From contig JAHCJT010000002.1 in assembly GCA_026126245.1 (NCBI GenBank), positions 1 through 57,748 on the forward strand: a DNA stretch of 57,748 nucleotides, in the 5' to 3' direction. Origin of the DNA: Alphaproteobacteria bacterium (lineage in GTDB: Bacteria; Pseudomonadota; Alphaproteobacteria; Reyranellales; Reyranellaceae). Positions 8,467 to 17,381 of the stretch are shown here, in pieces. Positions within the stretch are counted from its first letter, which is position 1. Each line of letters begins with the position of its first letter. Position numbers and translations under genes: made by a program. Below the pieces are notes generated by a model, which was not told the origin of the DNA, searched no databases, and was given only the letters and a program-made list of their open reading frames with translations.

Positions 8467-9879
8467 TCAGGGCAGCTTCAGTGCCGTCTGGTCGACGTAG
8501 GGCCGCAGCAGCTCGTCGGCCTTGCGCTGCGCATCCTTGACAGCCTGTTCGGCCTTTTTCTTGCCGTTCATGACCGCCTGGATCTCGTCCTCCAGCGCCT
8601 TGCGAACCGCCACCGTCTGGTACGTCGCGAACCACGGCTGGGCGTAGGCGAGCTGGTCCAGCGCCACCTTGGCGTCGGGGTGCTGGCCGATGAACGTCTT
8701 CATCTCCGCCAGCTCATACGCCGACCGCCGCGGCGCGAAGTAGCCGGTGAAGCGGCTCCAGCCGCCGAGAATCTCGGGCGACGACAGCCAGCGCACGAAC
8801 TTCCAGCCGGCCCGCCGGCTATCCTCGGTCTGACCCTTGAACATGACGAGGGAGGCGCCGCCGATCGGCACGGCATTGCGCACGTTGCGCGGCACGAAGG
8901 CGACGTTGTAGGGCGCCTTCATGTTGTCGCGAATAAACGACAGGGAGCCGGTCGACAGCATGACCATCGACGCCTTGCCGGCAAAGAAGGACGTCGAAAC
9001 GCCACCGGCCTCGACCACGCCGGCCGGCATCACCTTGTGCTTGTGGATCATGTCCTCCACGAGCCTGGCGGCGCCCAGCATCGACGGCGTATCGTAGTAC
9101 ACCTCGCCGCCGTAGTCCTCGTTGAAATAGCGCCCGCCGTTGGACATCGACAGCGCGCTCATCAGCCAGCCGAGATAGTCGTACGTGCCGGGCATCATGA
9201 AGCCGTAGCGCTCGACCTTCTCGCCGTCCCGCTTCGTCAGCTTGATGGCGGCATCGACGAACTCGGCCCATGTGCGCGGCGGCTTGTCGGGGTCGAGGCC
9301 GGCCTGCTTGAAATGCTCCTTGTTGTAGTAGAGCAGCGGCGTGGAATTCTGGAACGGCACGCCATAGAGCTCGCCATCAACGGTGGCATTGGCGTGCAGC
9401 GCCGGCCAGAAATCGGCGAGGAACTTCTCCCGGGTAGTGCCTTCGGCGGCCAGCATCGGCTCGAGCGACACGATGTCGCCGGCGATCTTCAGATCGACGT
9501 TGAAATTGGCGCTCATCAGAACGACCGCCGGCGGCTTGCCGGCCTTGGCGGCGGCCTGCGCCTTGAGCTTGGTGTCGTCGTAGCTGCCGGTGTAGACGGC
9601 GGTGACCTCGACGTCCTTCTGGCTGTCGTTGAACTGCTTCACCAGTCGCGTCATTTCGCGGGCCAGCTTGCCTTCGACCGGTACCGGAAAGAAAAAGTCG
9701 ATCTTGGTCTGGGCCCAGGCGGCGCTTGATGCGACGACGAGGGCGGTGGCAGCGGCCAACCCTGTCATTCCGAGCGAAGCAAGGACTCTTTTCGCTGTCA
9801 GGCGAGATCCATTGCCCGCAAAGATCCCTCGCTTCGATCGGGATGACGGGTTGATCGTTTGCGCCGGAAAGACGTGCAT
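8467..9879 (-). CDS. ugpB: UgpB-like ABC transporter substrate-binding protein with repeat-derived N-terminal extension
   Basis: This periplasmic family-1 binding protein (470 aa) resembles the glycerol-3-phosphate binding protein UgpB, for example around GVPFQNSTPLLYYNKEHF. The ATG at 9879 has a strong AAGGAG 8 bp upstream. Between this start and the signal-peptide core (GLAAATALVVASSAAWA, then Q) lie about 28 codons encoded by a palindromic genomic repeat (9764-9847), read in frame as NPSSRSKRGIF to RVLASLGM. The repeat has thus lengthened the basic n-region of the signal peptide. The ATG at 9768, inside the repeat, is an alternative start. No ATPase gene is adjacent. Confidence 0.88.
   Translation of the reverse strand: MHVFPAQTINPSSRSKRGIFAGNGSRLTAKRVLASLGMTGLAAATALVVASSAAWAQTKIDFFFPVPVEGKLAREMTRLVKQFNDSQKDVEVTAVYTGSYDDTKLKAQAAAKAGKPPAVVLMSANFNVDLKIAGDIVSLEPMLAAEGTTREKFLADFWPALHANATVDGELYGVPFQNSTPLLYYNKEHFKQAGLDPDKPPRTWAEFVDAAIKLTKRDGEKVERYGFMMPGTYDYLGWLMSALSMSNGGRYFNEDYGGEVYYDTPSMLGAARLVEDMIHKHKVMPAGVVEAGGVSTSFFAGKASMVMLSTGSLSFIRDNMKAPYNVAFVPRNVRNAVPIGGASLVMFKGQTEDSRRAGWKFVRWLSSPEILGGWSRFTGYFAPRRSAYELAEMKTFIGQHPDAKVALDQLAYAQPWFATYQTVAVRKALEDEIQAVMNGKKKAEQAVKDAQRKADELLRPYVDQTALKLP
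9764..9847. repeat. Palindromic genomic repeat inside the ugpB 5' coding region
   Basis: Two 21-bp arms, 9764-9784 and 9827-9847, are imperfect reverse complements (18 of 21 match; consensus GTCATnCCGAnCGAAGCnAGG) around a 42-bp centre. The length of 84 bp equals exactly 28 codons, so the gene frame is kept. The GTCAT..CGAAGC..AGG form is that of small non-autonomous interspersed palindromes found in many proteobacterial genomes. I saw no second copy in this window, so mobility is inferred from structure only. Confidence 0.8.
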
Positions 9880-9892
9880 ACCCCTTCTCCTT

Positions 9893-10729
9893 CTATCCCT
9901 TGATTCCGCTGAACACGAAGCTCTCGACGAAGCGCCGCTGGAAGGCGACGAAGGTGATGGCAAGCGGCGCCATAACCAGCAGCGTGCCGGCCGCCAGCAC
10001 GCCCCACTCCTTGGCGCCCTCGGCGCCCCTGGTGAATGTCGCCAGTCCGATGGTCAGCGTGTGGTTGGCGGGATCATTGATGACCATCAGCGGCCACAGA
10101 AACTCGTTCCAATGCGCCGTGACCGAAACGATCGCGAAGGCGACCAGCGCCGGCCGCGCCATCGGCAGCAGCACGTGCCACACGATGGCCCACCACGGCG
10201 CGCCGTCGATCGCCGCCGCTTCCTCGAAGTCGCGCGGGATGCCGAGGAACGCCTGTCGCATCAGGAACGTACCGAAGGCCGAGGCGAAATACGGCGCCAT
10301 CACGCCGGCCAGCGAATCGTAGAGGCCCAGATCGACGATGGTCCGCAGGTTGGGGACGATCAGCGCCGGCGGCACGAGCATGAGCTGCAGCAGGAAGGCG
10401 TAGAACAGAAAGTCGCGGCCGGGAAACCGCAGCCGCGCGAAGGCATATCCGGCCAGGCTGATCGTCACCAGCTGTACGCCCAGGATCCCGATCACGACGA
10501 TCGTGGTGTTGAGGTAGTACAGACCGAAGTCGCCGCTCTCCAATGCGAGTCGGAAATTGGCCAGCGTCGGCGCGAAATCGGGAAGCAGCGACGCCATGCC
10601 GGCAGCGCCGAAGCTGTCGGGCCGGAACGACGCCATGAGTGTCCAGAGGAACGGCGCGGCCCACACCGTCGACACCGCCGTCATCGCTGCGACGAGCAGC
10701 GCCGGCGCGATGTGGCGGTCAAGCCTCAT
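9893..10729 (-). CDS. ugpE: UgpE-like ABC transporter permease
   Basis: This 278-aa inner-membrane permease of the MalG/UgpE type has about six membrane segments. The coupling loop EEAAAIDGAPWWAIVWHVLLP near residue 190 matches the family EAA motif. The start at 10729 overlaps the end of the upstream permease gene by 11 bp, and the stop is 13 bp before ugpB, so the three genes form one unit. Together they should import a sugar phosphate, glycerol-3-phosphate or glycerophosphodiester. Confidence 0.9.
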   Translation of the reverse strand: MRLDRHIAPALLVAAMTAVSTVWAAPFLWTLMASFRPDSFGAAGMASLLPDFAPTLANFRLALESGDFGLYYLNTTIVVIGILGVQLVTISLAGYAFARLRFPGRDFLFYAFLLQLMLVPPALIVPNLRTIVDLGLYDSLAGVMAPYFASAFGTFLMRQAFLGIPRDFEEAAAIDGAPWWAIVWHVLLPMARPALVAFAIVSVTAHWNEFLWPLMVINDPANHTLTIGLATFTRGAEGAKEWGVLAAGTLLVMAPLAITFVAFQRRFVESFVFSGIKG

Positions 10730-11666
10730 GGCGCGCTCCGCTGTCCATGGCACGCAGGCAACCGAGCGATACCGCCAGCAACGCCGCGACGCTGAGTGCT
10801 GTCGCTGCGGCAGCCTTACCAGCGTCGAAATTCTCGTGGGCTTCCTGAAAAATATAGAACAGCAGCAGATTGGTGGCGTTGCTCGGCCCGCCCTTGGTCA
10901 GCACCACAACATGATCGACGGCGGTCAGCACCTGAATGAGAGCGATCGTCACGACGAATGCTGTCGTCGGCCACAATGCCGGCAGAATCACGTACCACAG
11001 GCGCTGGACGGCGTTGGCGCCGTCGACGGTCGCGGCCTCGATCTGGTCGCGCGGCACGTTTTGCAGGCCGGCGATGTAGAAGATCATGTAGTAGCCGGCA
11101 TTCTTCCACACCGTCAGGCCGACGATCGACCACAACGCGACGTCGGAATCGCCGATCCAGTTGAAACCCTCCAGGCCGAGCTTGCCCAGGTAGTAGTCGA
11201 GCAGGCCGACGCCCGGCAGGAAGATGAAGAAGAACAGCGATGCCGCCGCGACGAGCGGGACCAGCGACGGAAAGAACAGCACCGTGCGCACCACGGCGTT
11301 GAACCGCGTCGAGCGCCAGAGTGCCAGCGCGAAGGCCAATGCCAGCGTTACGCTGGGAAAGATCGTGCCGACGGCGTAGAGCAGGTTGTTCCAGGCTGCG
11401 GTGCGAAAGGCCGAATCGGCCAGCACGCGCGCGAAGTTCTCGAGGCCGACGAACCTGGTGCCGCTGCCGCCGTGCGGCGTGGCATACAGCGCGTCGATGA
11501 CCACCCTGACGACCGGCAGATAGGTGAAAGCCGCCAGGCAAAGCAGCGACGGCAGCAGCAGCGACAGGGCCAGACGCCAGGTCCTCGCTTGCCGGCGGCG
11601 GGGCCGGACGGTCGGCTTGGACGCCACGTCCAGGACGTCAGCCGTGATGATGGCATCGACAGTCAC
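10719..11666 (-). CDS. ugpA: UgpA-like ABC transporter permease
   Basis: This is a MalF/UgpA-type permease with about six membrane segments. The coupling loop is IEAATVDGANAVQRLWYVILP. The start is uncertain. I propose the GTG at 11666, giving 315 aa, because the stretch before it is Arg-rich and lacks family character; in-frame codons exist back to 11816. It is the first gene of a permease-permease-binding-protein-phosphodiesterase run. The 214 bp upstream, shared with the divergent dioxygenase gene, should hold both promoters; I see no distinct operator there. Confidence 0.85.
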   Translation of the reverse strand: MTVDAIITADVLDVASKPTVRPRRRQARTWRLALSLLLPSLLCLAAFTYLPVVRVVIDALYATPHGGSGTRFVGLENFARVLADSAFRTAAWNNLLYAVGTIFPSVTLALAFALALWRSTRFNAVVRTVLFFPSLVPLVAAASLFFFIFLPGVGLLDYYLGKLGLEGFNWIGDSDVALWSIVGLTVWKNAGYYMIFYIAGLQNVPRDQIEAATVDGANAVQRLWYVILPALWPTTAFVVTIALIQVLTAVDHVVVLTKGGPSNATNLLLFYIFQEAHENFDAGKAAAATALSVAALLAVSLGCLRAMDSGARHEA

Positions 11667-11880
11667 GCGTCCATCGCCCTCGCTTTGCGAAGCGATGCCT
11701 AGAGCCGCCCGGTAAACGCGCCATGACGGGCGCACGACAGTTGTGTGACCTCGGCCTGCAACATGGGGAAAAACCCGACGCCATGAGATCGGGCGGCGCC
11801 TCCGGATACCCTGCATGCCCCGCTCGCCCGTAAGACCAGCTTCAGGCTAGAGTGTGCCGGCGTGTTACAAGTCGGTGACC

Positions 11881-12744
11881 ATGACCCTGACGGTTCGCAA
11901 GCTGCATCCCCTGTTCGGCGCCGAAATCGGCGGCGTCGACCTTACGCGACCGGTCGCCGCCGGCACGTTCGAGGAGATCCGCTCAGCGTTCGAAGAGCAT
12001 TCGGTGCTGTTGCTGCGTGGCCAGGCGATTGACGATTCCCAGCAGATCGCCTTCAGCCAGCTGTTCGGACCGCTCGAGACCACCGTCAGTGCCAACCCGG
12101 CCGGCGGGACGGCCTTTGCACGCCAGTCCAATCTCGACATTAACACCGGAGACATGATTCCGGTCGATGACCGACGCATGGTGTACCAGAGGGCGAATTT
12201 CTTCTGGCACACCGACAGTTCATTCAAGCGCGTGCCGGCGCTGTGTTCGCTGCTGTCGGCACGCATCTGTCCGCCGGAAGGCGGCGATACCGAGTTTGCT
12301 ACTCTGCGCGGCGCCTACGCGACGCTGCCCGAAACGATGAAGCAGAAGATCGAACCCCTGATCGCCGAGCATTCGCTGGCCTATTCCCGCGGCCTGGTCG
12401 ATCCCAACGTGCTGACCGAGGCGCAGAAGGCGGAAGTGCCGCCGGTCAAGCAGCGCCTGGTACGCACCAATCCGGTCAACGGACGCAAGGCGCTGTACGT
12501 CAGTGCGCATGCCTCGCATATCGTCGGCTGGCCCTTCGCCGAGGGGCGCGCGCTGCTCGACGAGTTGACAGCGCACGCAACGGAGCCCGAGTTCTGCTTC
12601 GCGCATCGCTGGCGCAATGGCGACCTGATCATCTGGGACAATCGAGCCGTGCTGCACCGCGCCACGCCCTACGATACCGTGAAGTACAAGCGGCTGATGC
12701 AGCGCACCACCGTGGCGGGCGACGCGCCTACCGTCGCGCAATAG
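11881..12744 (+). CDS. TfdA/TauD-family Fe(II)/2-oxoglutarate dioxygenase
   Basis: This 287-aa non-heme iron enzyme carries the 2-His-1-carboxylate triad: H110 and D112 in FFWHTDSSF and H259 in NRAVLHRATPYD. R275 probably binds 2-oxoglutarate. TfdA-like traits such as HTDSSFKRVPALCSLLSA suggest hydroxylation and breakdown of an organic acid, aryloxyacetate or sulfonate, but the substrate is not deducible. The ATG at 11881 gives the conserved MTLTVRKLHPLFGAEIGG start. It is 3 bp ahead of an MFS transporter gene, so enzyme and transporter are probably co-transcribed. Confidence 0.9.
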   Translation: MTLTVRKLHPLFGAEIGGVDLTRPVAAGTFEEIRSAFEEHSVLLLRGQAIDDSQQIAFSQLFGPLETTVSANPAGGTAFARQSNLDINTGDMIPVDDRRMVYQRANFFWHTDSSFKRVPALCSLLSARICPPEGGDTEFATLRGAYATLPETMKQKIEPLIAEHSLAYSRGLVDPNVLTEAQKAEVPPVKQRLVRTNPVNGRKALYVSAHASHIVGWPFAEGRALLDELTAHATEPEFCFAHRWRNGDLIIWDNRAVLHRATPYDTVKYKRLMQRTTVAGDAPTVAQ

Positions 12745-12747
12745 CGC

Positions 12748-14130
12748 ATGGCGACTCCGAGCATCGATACCGGCGACGGCCTGCCGACGCCGCGCCGTTA
12801 TTGGGCCATGGCGGCCATGGCGATCGGGCTGTCCATGACAGTGCTGAACGGCTCCATCGCCAATGTCGCCTTGCCGGCTATCGCCAAGGACCTCGACACG
12901 ACGCCGGCACGCTCGATCTGGATCGTCAACGCCTTCCAGATCGCCGTCGTGGTCTCGCTGCTGCCGCTGGCCTCGCTCGGCGACGTCCTCGGCTATCGGC
13001 GCGTGTTCCGTGCCGGCCTCGTGGTCTTCACCCTGGCGTCGCTCGCCTGCGCGCTGTCGAGTTCGCTGTTGACCCTGACCATCGCGCGCACCGTGCAGGG
13101 AATCGGCGCGGCCGGCATTATGAGTGTCAATCCAGCCCTGATCCGTTTCACCTATCCGCGCGCCGCGCTGGGGCGCGGCATGGGTATTAACGCCCTGGTC
13201 GTCGCCACGTCGGCAGCCACCGGCCCCAGTATCGCGGCCGGAATCCTCGCGTTGGGACCGTGGCAGTGGTTGTTTGCCATCGCCGTGCCGATGGGTTTGT
13301 TGGCGTTTGTCGTGTCAATGCGCGCGCTGCCGGGCACGGCGCCGACGCCGCACCCGTTCGATCTGCCCAGCGCCGTCCTGAGTGCGTTGACCTTCGGCCT
13401 GTTGATCTCCGGCATTGATGGCATCGGCCATGGGCACGGATTTCTCCTCGTCGGCACACAGCTCCTTCTTGCGGCGCTGCTGGGCGTCGCCTTCGTCCTG
13501 CGGCAAGCGTCGATGACGGCACCGATGCTGCCGCTCGACATGTTCCGCCGGCCGATGTTCTCGTTGTCGGTCGCAAGTTCAATGTGCGCGTTCACGGCGC
13601 AGGGTTCGGCATTCGTGTCGTTGCCGTTCTATTTCCAGGACGTGCTGCGTCTGACCCAGGTCGATACCGGCTTGCTGATGACGCCTTGGCCGGTGGCGCT
13701 GGCGATCACCGCGCCGATATCCGGACGCCTCGCCGACCGCTACCCAGCCGGTGTCCTGGGCGGCTTGGGGCTGGTGTCGCTGTGCGCGGGCCTGTTGCTG
13801 CTGGCGCTGCTGCCGGAGCAGCCGGCCTACGCCGATATCGTGTGGCGCATGGCGCTCTGTGGCGCCGGATTCGGCCTGTTCCAGTCGCCCAACAATCGCG
13901 TGATGATCGGCAGCGTGCCACGCGAGCGCACAGGCAGCGCTGGCGGAGTGCTCTCGACGGCGCGCGTCATGGGCCAGACCACCGGCGCGGCTCTGGTCGC
14001 CCTGGTGTTCGGCGTGGTGGCGGTGCAGACCGCCGGCCCGACCGTGGCGCTGCTGATCGGCGCCGCCTTCGCCGGCGTCGCGATCGTCACCAGCAGCCTG
14101 CGACTGGCCGGTTTCAGCCGCGAGACCTGA
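12748..14130 (+). CDS. MFS transporter, DHA2-like
   Basis: This 460-aa polytopic protein has about 14 hydrophobic segments. Its first segments read SMTVLNGSIANVALPAIA and IVNAFQIAVVVSLLPLASLGDVLGYRRVF, the DHA2 (EmrB-type) pattern, with the loop motif GDVLGYRR between segments 2 and 3. The family exports drugs or small organic acids by proton antiport. It follows the dioxygenase gene by 3 bp, so it may move that enzyme's substrate or product or give self-protection. Confidence 0.88.
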   Translation: MATPSIDTGDGLPTPRRYWAMAAMAIGLSMTVLNGSIANVALPAIAKDLDTTPARSIWIVNAFQIAVVVSLLPLASLGDVLGYRRVFRAGLVVFTLASLACALSSSLLTLTIARTVQGIGAAGIMSVNPALIRFTYPRAALGRGMGINALVVATSAATGPSIAAGILALGPWQWLFAIAVPMGLLAFVVSMRALPGTAPTPHPFDLPSAVLSALTFGLLISGIDGIGHGHGFLLVGTQLLLAALLGVAFVLRQASMTAPMLPLDMFRRPMFSLSVASSMCAFTAQGSAFVSLPFYFQDVLRLTQVDTGLLMTPWPVALAITAPISGRLADRYPAGVLGGLGLVSLCAGLLLLALLPEQPAYADIVWRMALCGAGFGLFQSPNNRVMIGSVPRERTGSAGGVLSTARVMGQTTGAALVALVFGVVAVQTAGPTVALLIGAAFAGVAIVTSSLRLAGFSRET

Positions 14131-14157
14131 GCCGCCAGGCGCCGCGGCTGGACCGGA

Positions 14158-14568
14158 TCACGTCGTGGGTCGCATCGGCGTTGCATCGCCCATGAACGAG
14201 ACGTGCGCCGCAACGATCCGCCAGCCCTCGGGCGTGCGCATCCAGGTGTGGCTCTGGCGGCCCAGCCGCGTGCTGCCGTGGCGGCGGAACTCGCAGTTCG
14301 CCGTGCCAATATCCCGGCCGTAAGTGACGATCCAAAGTCTCAGCAGGTCGCGGGCGACGACCGCCGCCGGGTCGCGTCCCGAGCGAAAGGCTGCGATCTG
14401 GTCATGGCCGTAGAGCTGCTCACCGATGCCGTAGCGCAGGGTATGCGGGCTCTTCCAGAACAGCTCGTCGAGCGTCGCCACATCGTTGGTGTTCAACGCC
14501 TGTTCGTAGCGATAGAAGGCGTCGGTCACCTCCTTGACGATTTCCGGAATGTTGATCTCAAGAGCCAT
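14158..14568 (-). CDS. atzH: AtzH/HpxZ-like protein (DUF3225, NTF2-like fold)
   Basis: This 136-aa protein has the DUF3225/SnoaL-type sequence typical of AtzH and of HpxZ in oxalurate use. Hallmarks are ALNTNDVATLDELFW, TLRYGIGEQLYGHDQI and a C-terminal SHTWMRTPEGWRIVAAHVS. AtzH is a small amidohydrolase-associated protein found with the AtzG-AtzE amidase. The gene follows atzE-like by 23 bp on the same strand. Whether it is catalytic here cannot be judged from sequence. Confidence 0.85.
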   Translation of the reverse strand: MALEINIPEIVKEVTDAFYRYEQALNTNDVATLDELFWKSPHTLRYGIGEQLYGHDQIAAFRSGRDPAAVVARDLLRLWIVTYGRDIGTANCEFRRHGSTRLGRQSHTWMRTPEGWRIVAAHVSFMGDATPMRPTT

Positions 14569-14591
14569 GGCGTTGTCTCCGGCGCTCCCTC

Positions 14592-15992
14592 TTACGCTGC
14601 AGGCGCGACACAGATTCCCTCGCGCTCCAGCCAGTGCGCCACGCGCAGCGGCGCCTGCTCGTCGAACGGCTTGGCGATGAGCTGCACCGCGATCGGCAAC
14701 TCGCCCGGGCGTTGCAGTGGCGCCGCCACCACCGGCAGGCCGATGAACGAAATCGGCTGGGTGAAGATGCCAAGATTGGCACGCACCGGCATTTCGACGC
14801 CGGCAACGTTCATCATCACCTGGTCGATTCGGGGCGCCGTCACCGGCGTGGCCGGCGCGATCACCACGTCGACATCTTGCAGCACCTCCAGCACACGCTG
14901 TCGGTACAGGCGCCGGAATCGCTGCGCCTGGATGTACCATGCGGCGGGTGTCAGGGCGCCGGCCATGAAGCGCTCACGCGTCTCGGGATCGAAGTCGGCG
15001 GCCCGCGTGCGCAACCGCGGCAGATGCAGCGTGCCGCCTTCGGCCGCCGTGATCATGTAGGCGCAGCCGCGGGCCCGAGCAGCGTCGGGCAGCACGACCT
15101 TGCGCGTCGCACCCAGCGCCTTGGCGACCGTCGCCACGGCCTCGGCTGCAACCGGTTCCAGTTGGCGCTCGAAATAGTCGCCGGCGATCGCGATGCGCAG
15201 GCCGCTGATGCCGTCGTCCAGACGCGGCCGCGTCGGATCAGCCGGCCGCTCGGTACACACCGGGTCGTCCGGATCAGGACCCTGCATGACGTCGAACGCT
15301 GTGGCGAGGTCACCGACCGATCGAGCCAGCGGCCCGAGATGGTCGAGGCTGTCGCAGAACAGGAAGCTGCCAGCACGGCTGAGACGCCCGTAGGTCGGCT
15401 TCAGGCCGAAGATACCACACAACGATGACGGCACGCGGATCGAGCCGTTGGTGTCCGATCCCAGCGACAGGGGCACCAGCCCGCCGGCGACGGACCCGCC
15501 CGACCCGCCCGACGAGCCACCGGTCATGTGCGCCGGATCGCGCGGATTGCGCGATGGGCCAACATGCGCATTGCGGCCGGTGAAATCGTAAGCGTATTCG
15601 CCCATGTTCAGGCCGCCGACCAGGATGGCACCGGCCGCTTCCAGGCGCCGGATCAGCGTCGCGTCGCGCACCGCCGGGGGATGATCGGCATTGATTCGGG
15701 AGCCTGCGAGGGTCGAAAGCCCCTCGATGTCGAACAGGTTCTTGACGGCGAATGGTACGCCCGCCAGCGGGCCAACCGGTTTGCCCGCCGCCACGCTGGC
15801 GTCGACCGCGGCAGCCCTGGCGCGCGCCCGATCGGCAACCACGGATGTGAAGGCATTGTAGGTCTTGTCCAGCGTCGAGATGCGCGACAACGCTGCATCG
15901 ACCACGCCAAGCGCGCTGACCTTGCCGCCCGAGACCGCCGCGGCGACTGTCGCGGCCGTCGCATCCTTGCCGGTGATCGCGGTATCGCTCAC
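14592..15992 (-). CDS. atzE: AtzE-family amidase, catalytic subunit (1-carboxybiuret hydrolase-like)
   Basis: This 466-aa amidase-signature hydrolase has the Ser-cisSer-Lys triad: K84 (AVKNLFD), S160 in the GGSSGGSGGS run and S184 in GSDTNGSIRVP. AtzE deaminates 1-carboxybiuret when complexed with the small subunit AtzG. HpxY of oxalurate breakdown is a close relative, so the substrate could be oxalurate or another ureido acid. The GTG start at 15992 overlaps the stop of the atzG-like gene (GTGA). The AtzF homologue at 22142 supports a biuret/allophanate route. Confidence 0.88.
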   Translation of the reverse strand: MSDTAITGKDATAATVAAAVSGGKVSALGVVDAALSRISTLDKTYNAFTSVVADRARARAAAVDASVAAGKPVGPLAGVPFAVKNLFDIEGLSTLAGSRINADHPPAVRDATLIRRLEAAGAILVGGLNMGEYAYDFTGRNAHVGPSRNPRDPAHMTGGSSGGSGGSVAGGLVPLSLGSDTNGSIRVPSSLCGIFGLKPTYGRLSRAGSFLFCDSLDHLGPLARSVGDLATAFDVMQGPDPDDPVCTERPADPTRPRLDDGISGLRIAIAGDYFERQLEPVAAEAVATVAKALGATRKVVLPDAARARGCAYMITAAEGGTLHLPRLRTRAADFDPETRERFMAGALTPAAWYIQAQRFRRLYRQRVLEVLQDVDVVIAPATPVTAPRIDQVMMNVAGVEMPVRANLGIFTQPISFIGLPVVAAPLQRPGELPIAVQLIAKPFDEQAPLRVAHWLEREGICVAPAA

Positions 15993-16180
15993 GGCCGGAA
16001 CACCGGGCCAGCTTCGAGATCGTCCGGCAGCGACTCGGCCAGTGCCAGCGACGCGATCTGCTGCGCGCGCTCGAAATTGGCAATCACCGCGTCCCGGTAC
16101 TGCGGGTCAATCGGCAGGCCGACGACCTGCGCCATGGCATCGACAAAGGTGCCGATGTCGGGACGATCCGGTTTGCTCAT
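15989..16180 (-). CDS. atzG: AtzG-like small subunit (DUF4089)
   Basis: This 63-aa protein matches the AtzG/HpxX family: a single short helical domain with AQVVGLPIDPQYRDAVIANFERAQQIA in its middle. AtzG forms a heterotetramer with AtzE and shapes its active site. The gene is directly upstream of atzE with a 4-bp overlap, as in known atzG-atzE pairs. Being so short, it would be easy to overlook without that context. Confidence 0.85.
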   Translation of the reverse strand: MSKPDRPDIGTFVDAMAQVVGLPIDPQYRDAVIANFERAQQIASLALAESLPDDLEAGPVFRP

Positions 16181-16283
16181 GTGCCTCCCCCTCCACTCAA
16201 GCCGATCCCACCGTAGCGACGAACCGCCCTGCCGGCCAAGGACAACTGGCGCAAAACATTCGCATGATTCCCGCCCCCCCGCG

Positions 16284-17381
16284 CTACACCGGGACCGCCG
16301 TCACCTCTTCAGCGAAATGGCAGGCGGCCTCATGCCCCGCCGTCAGCCTGCGCAGAACCGGCATGCTTTGTGTGCACCGCACTTCGCCGCGCGGACAGCG
16401 ACCGTGAAACCGGCAGACGTTCGGATCCGGATCGATCGGGCTGCGCGGCTCGCCCGACAACCGGGCGCGCGGAGCAGCCTTGCTGCGCGCCGGATCCGGA
16501 ATCGAATCGATCAGTGCGCGCGTGTAGAAATGCGCCGGCCGCGCGAAGACCTCGGCCGCTGGACCGCTCTCGACGATGCGGCCGAGATACATCACCAGCA
16601 CGCGATCGCACAGCAGGCGCACGACGTTGAGATCGTGGCTGACGAACAGGTAGCTCATCGACAATCGCTGTTTCAGCGACTGCAGCAGCTGCAGGATGAC
16701 GACCTGCACCGAGACGTCGAGCGCCGCCGTCGGCTCGTCGAGGATCAGCAACTCCGGCTCGACGGCGATGGCCCGCGCGATGCCGACACGGGCCTTCTGG
16801 CCGCCGGACAGCTGATGTGGAAAGCGGCCCAGCAGGATCTGGGGCAAGCCGGTGAGATCGGCCAGTTCCTCCACCCGTGCCCGCAACGCAGTGCCGGTCA
16901 GGCGCTTCAGCCGCCGCAACGGATCGGCGATCGCGTCGAAGGCTGTATAGCGCGGATTGAGGCTGTCGCCGGCGTCCTGGAACACCATCTGGATGCGCGC
17001 ACGGTGCCGGCTGCGCGCGAAGTCGCGCGCCCGGATCAGCGCCAGCTCCTCGCCGGCCAGGCGAATGCCGCCATCCGTGGGATCGAGGAGCCGGTTGATC
17101 AGGCGCACCAGTGTCGACTTGCCGCAGCCCGATTCGCCCACCAGACCGACCGTCTCGCCGCGAGCGATCGTGAAGCTCACGTCGTCGACCGCATGCAGCA
17201 GAGGCTGGCGCGTGCGCGATCTGGCAACAAACGGCGTCAGCAGGCGCCCAACGGCCGGTGCGCCAACGGGGAATCGCTTGCGCAGTTCGATCACGTCGAG
17301 CAGCGGCGGGCCCGATGTCGCGTCGCCCGCCGTCGGCAACGGGCCAGCAACACCGGAGCCGACGTCCGGCGGCGACGTCAT
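16284..17381 (-). CDS. Dipeptide/oligopeptide ABC transporter ATPase (DppF-like)
   Basis: This 365-aa ATPase has Walker A GESGCGKST, signature LSGGQ, Walker B ELLILDEPTAALD and switch His in VSHDLNVV. The C-terminus has the Oligo_HPY extension with four cysteines (CRFHGRC, RC, CH), a usual 4Fe-4S-type cluster site in this family. The ATG at 17381 overlaps the previous gene (ATGA). It is last in a five-gene importer operon lying between the atzG-like and atzF-like genes, so the cargo may be a ureido compound or peptide. Confidence 0.92.
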   Translation of the reverse strand: MTSPPDVGSGVAGPLPTAGDATSGPPLLDVIELRKRFPVGAPAVGRLLTPFVARSRTRQPLLHAVDDVSFTIARGETVGLVGESGCGKSTLVRLINRLLDPTDGGIRLAGEELALIRARDFARSRHRARIQMVFQDAGDSLNPRYTAFDAIADPLRRLKRLTGTALRARVEELADLTGLPQILLGRFPHQLSGGQKARVGIARAIAVEPELLILDEPTAALDVSVQVVILQLLQSLKQRLSMSYLFVSHDLNVVRLLCDRVLVMYLGRIVESGPAAEVFARPAHFYTRALIDSIPDPARSKAAPRARLSGEPRSPIDPDPNVCRFHGRCPRGEVRCTQSMPVLRRLTAGHEAACHFAEEVTAVPV

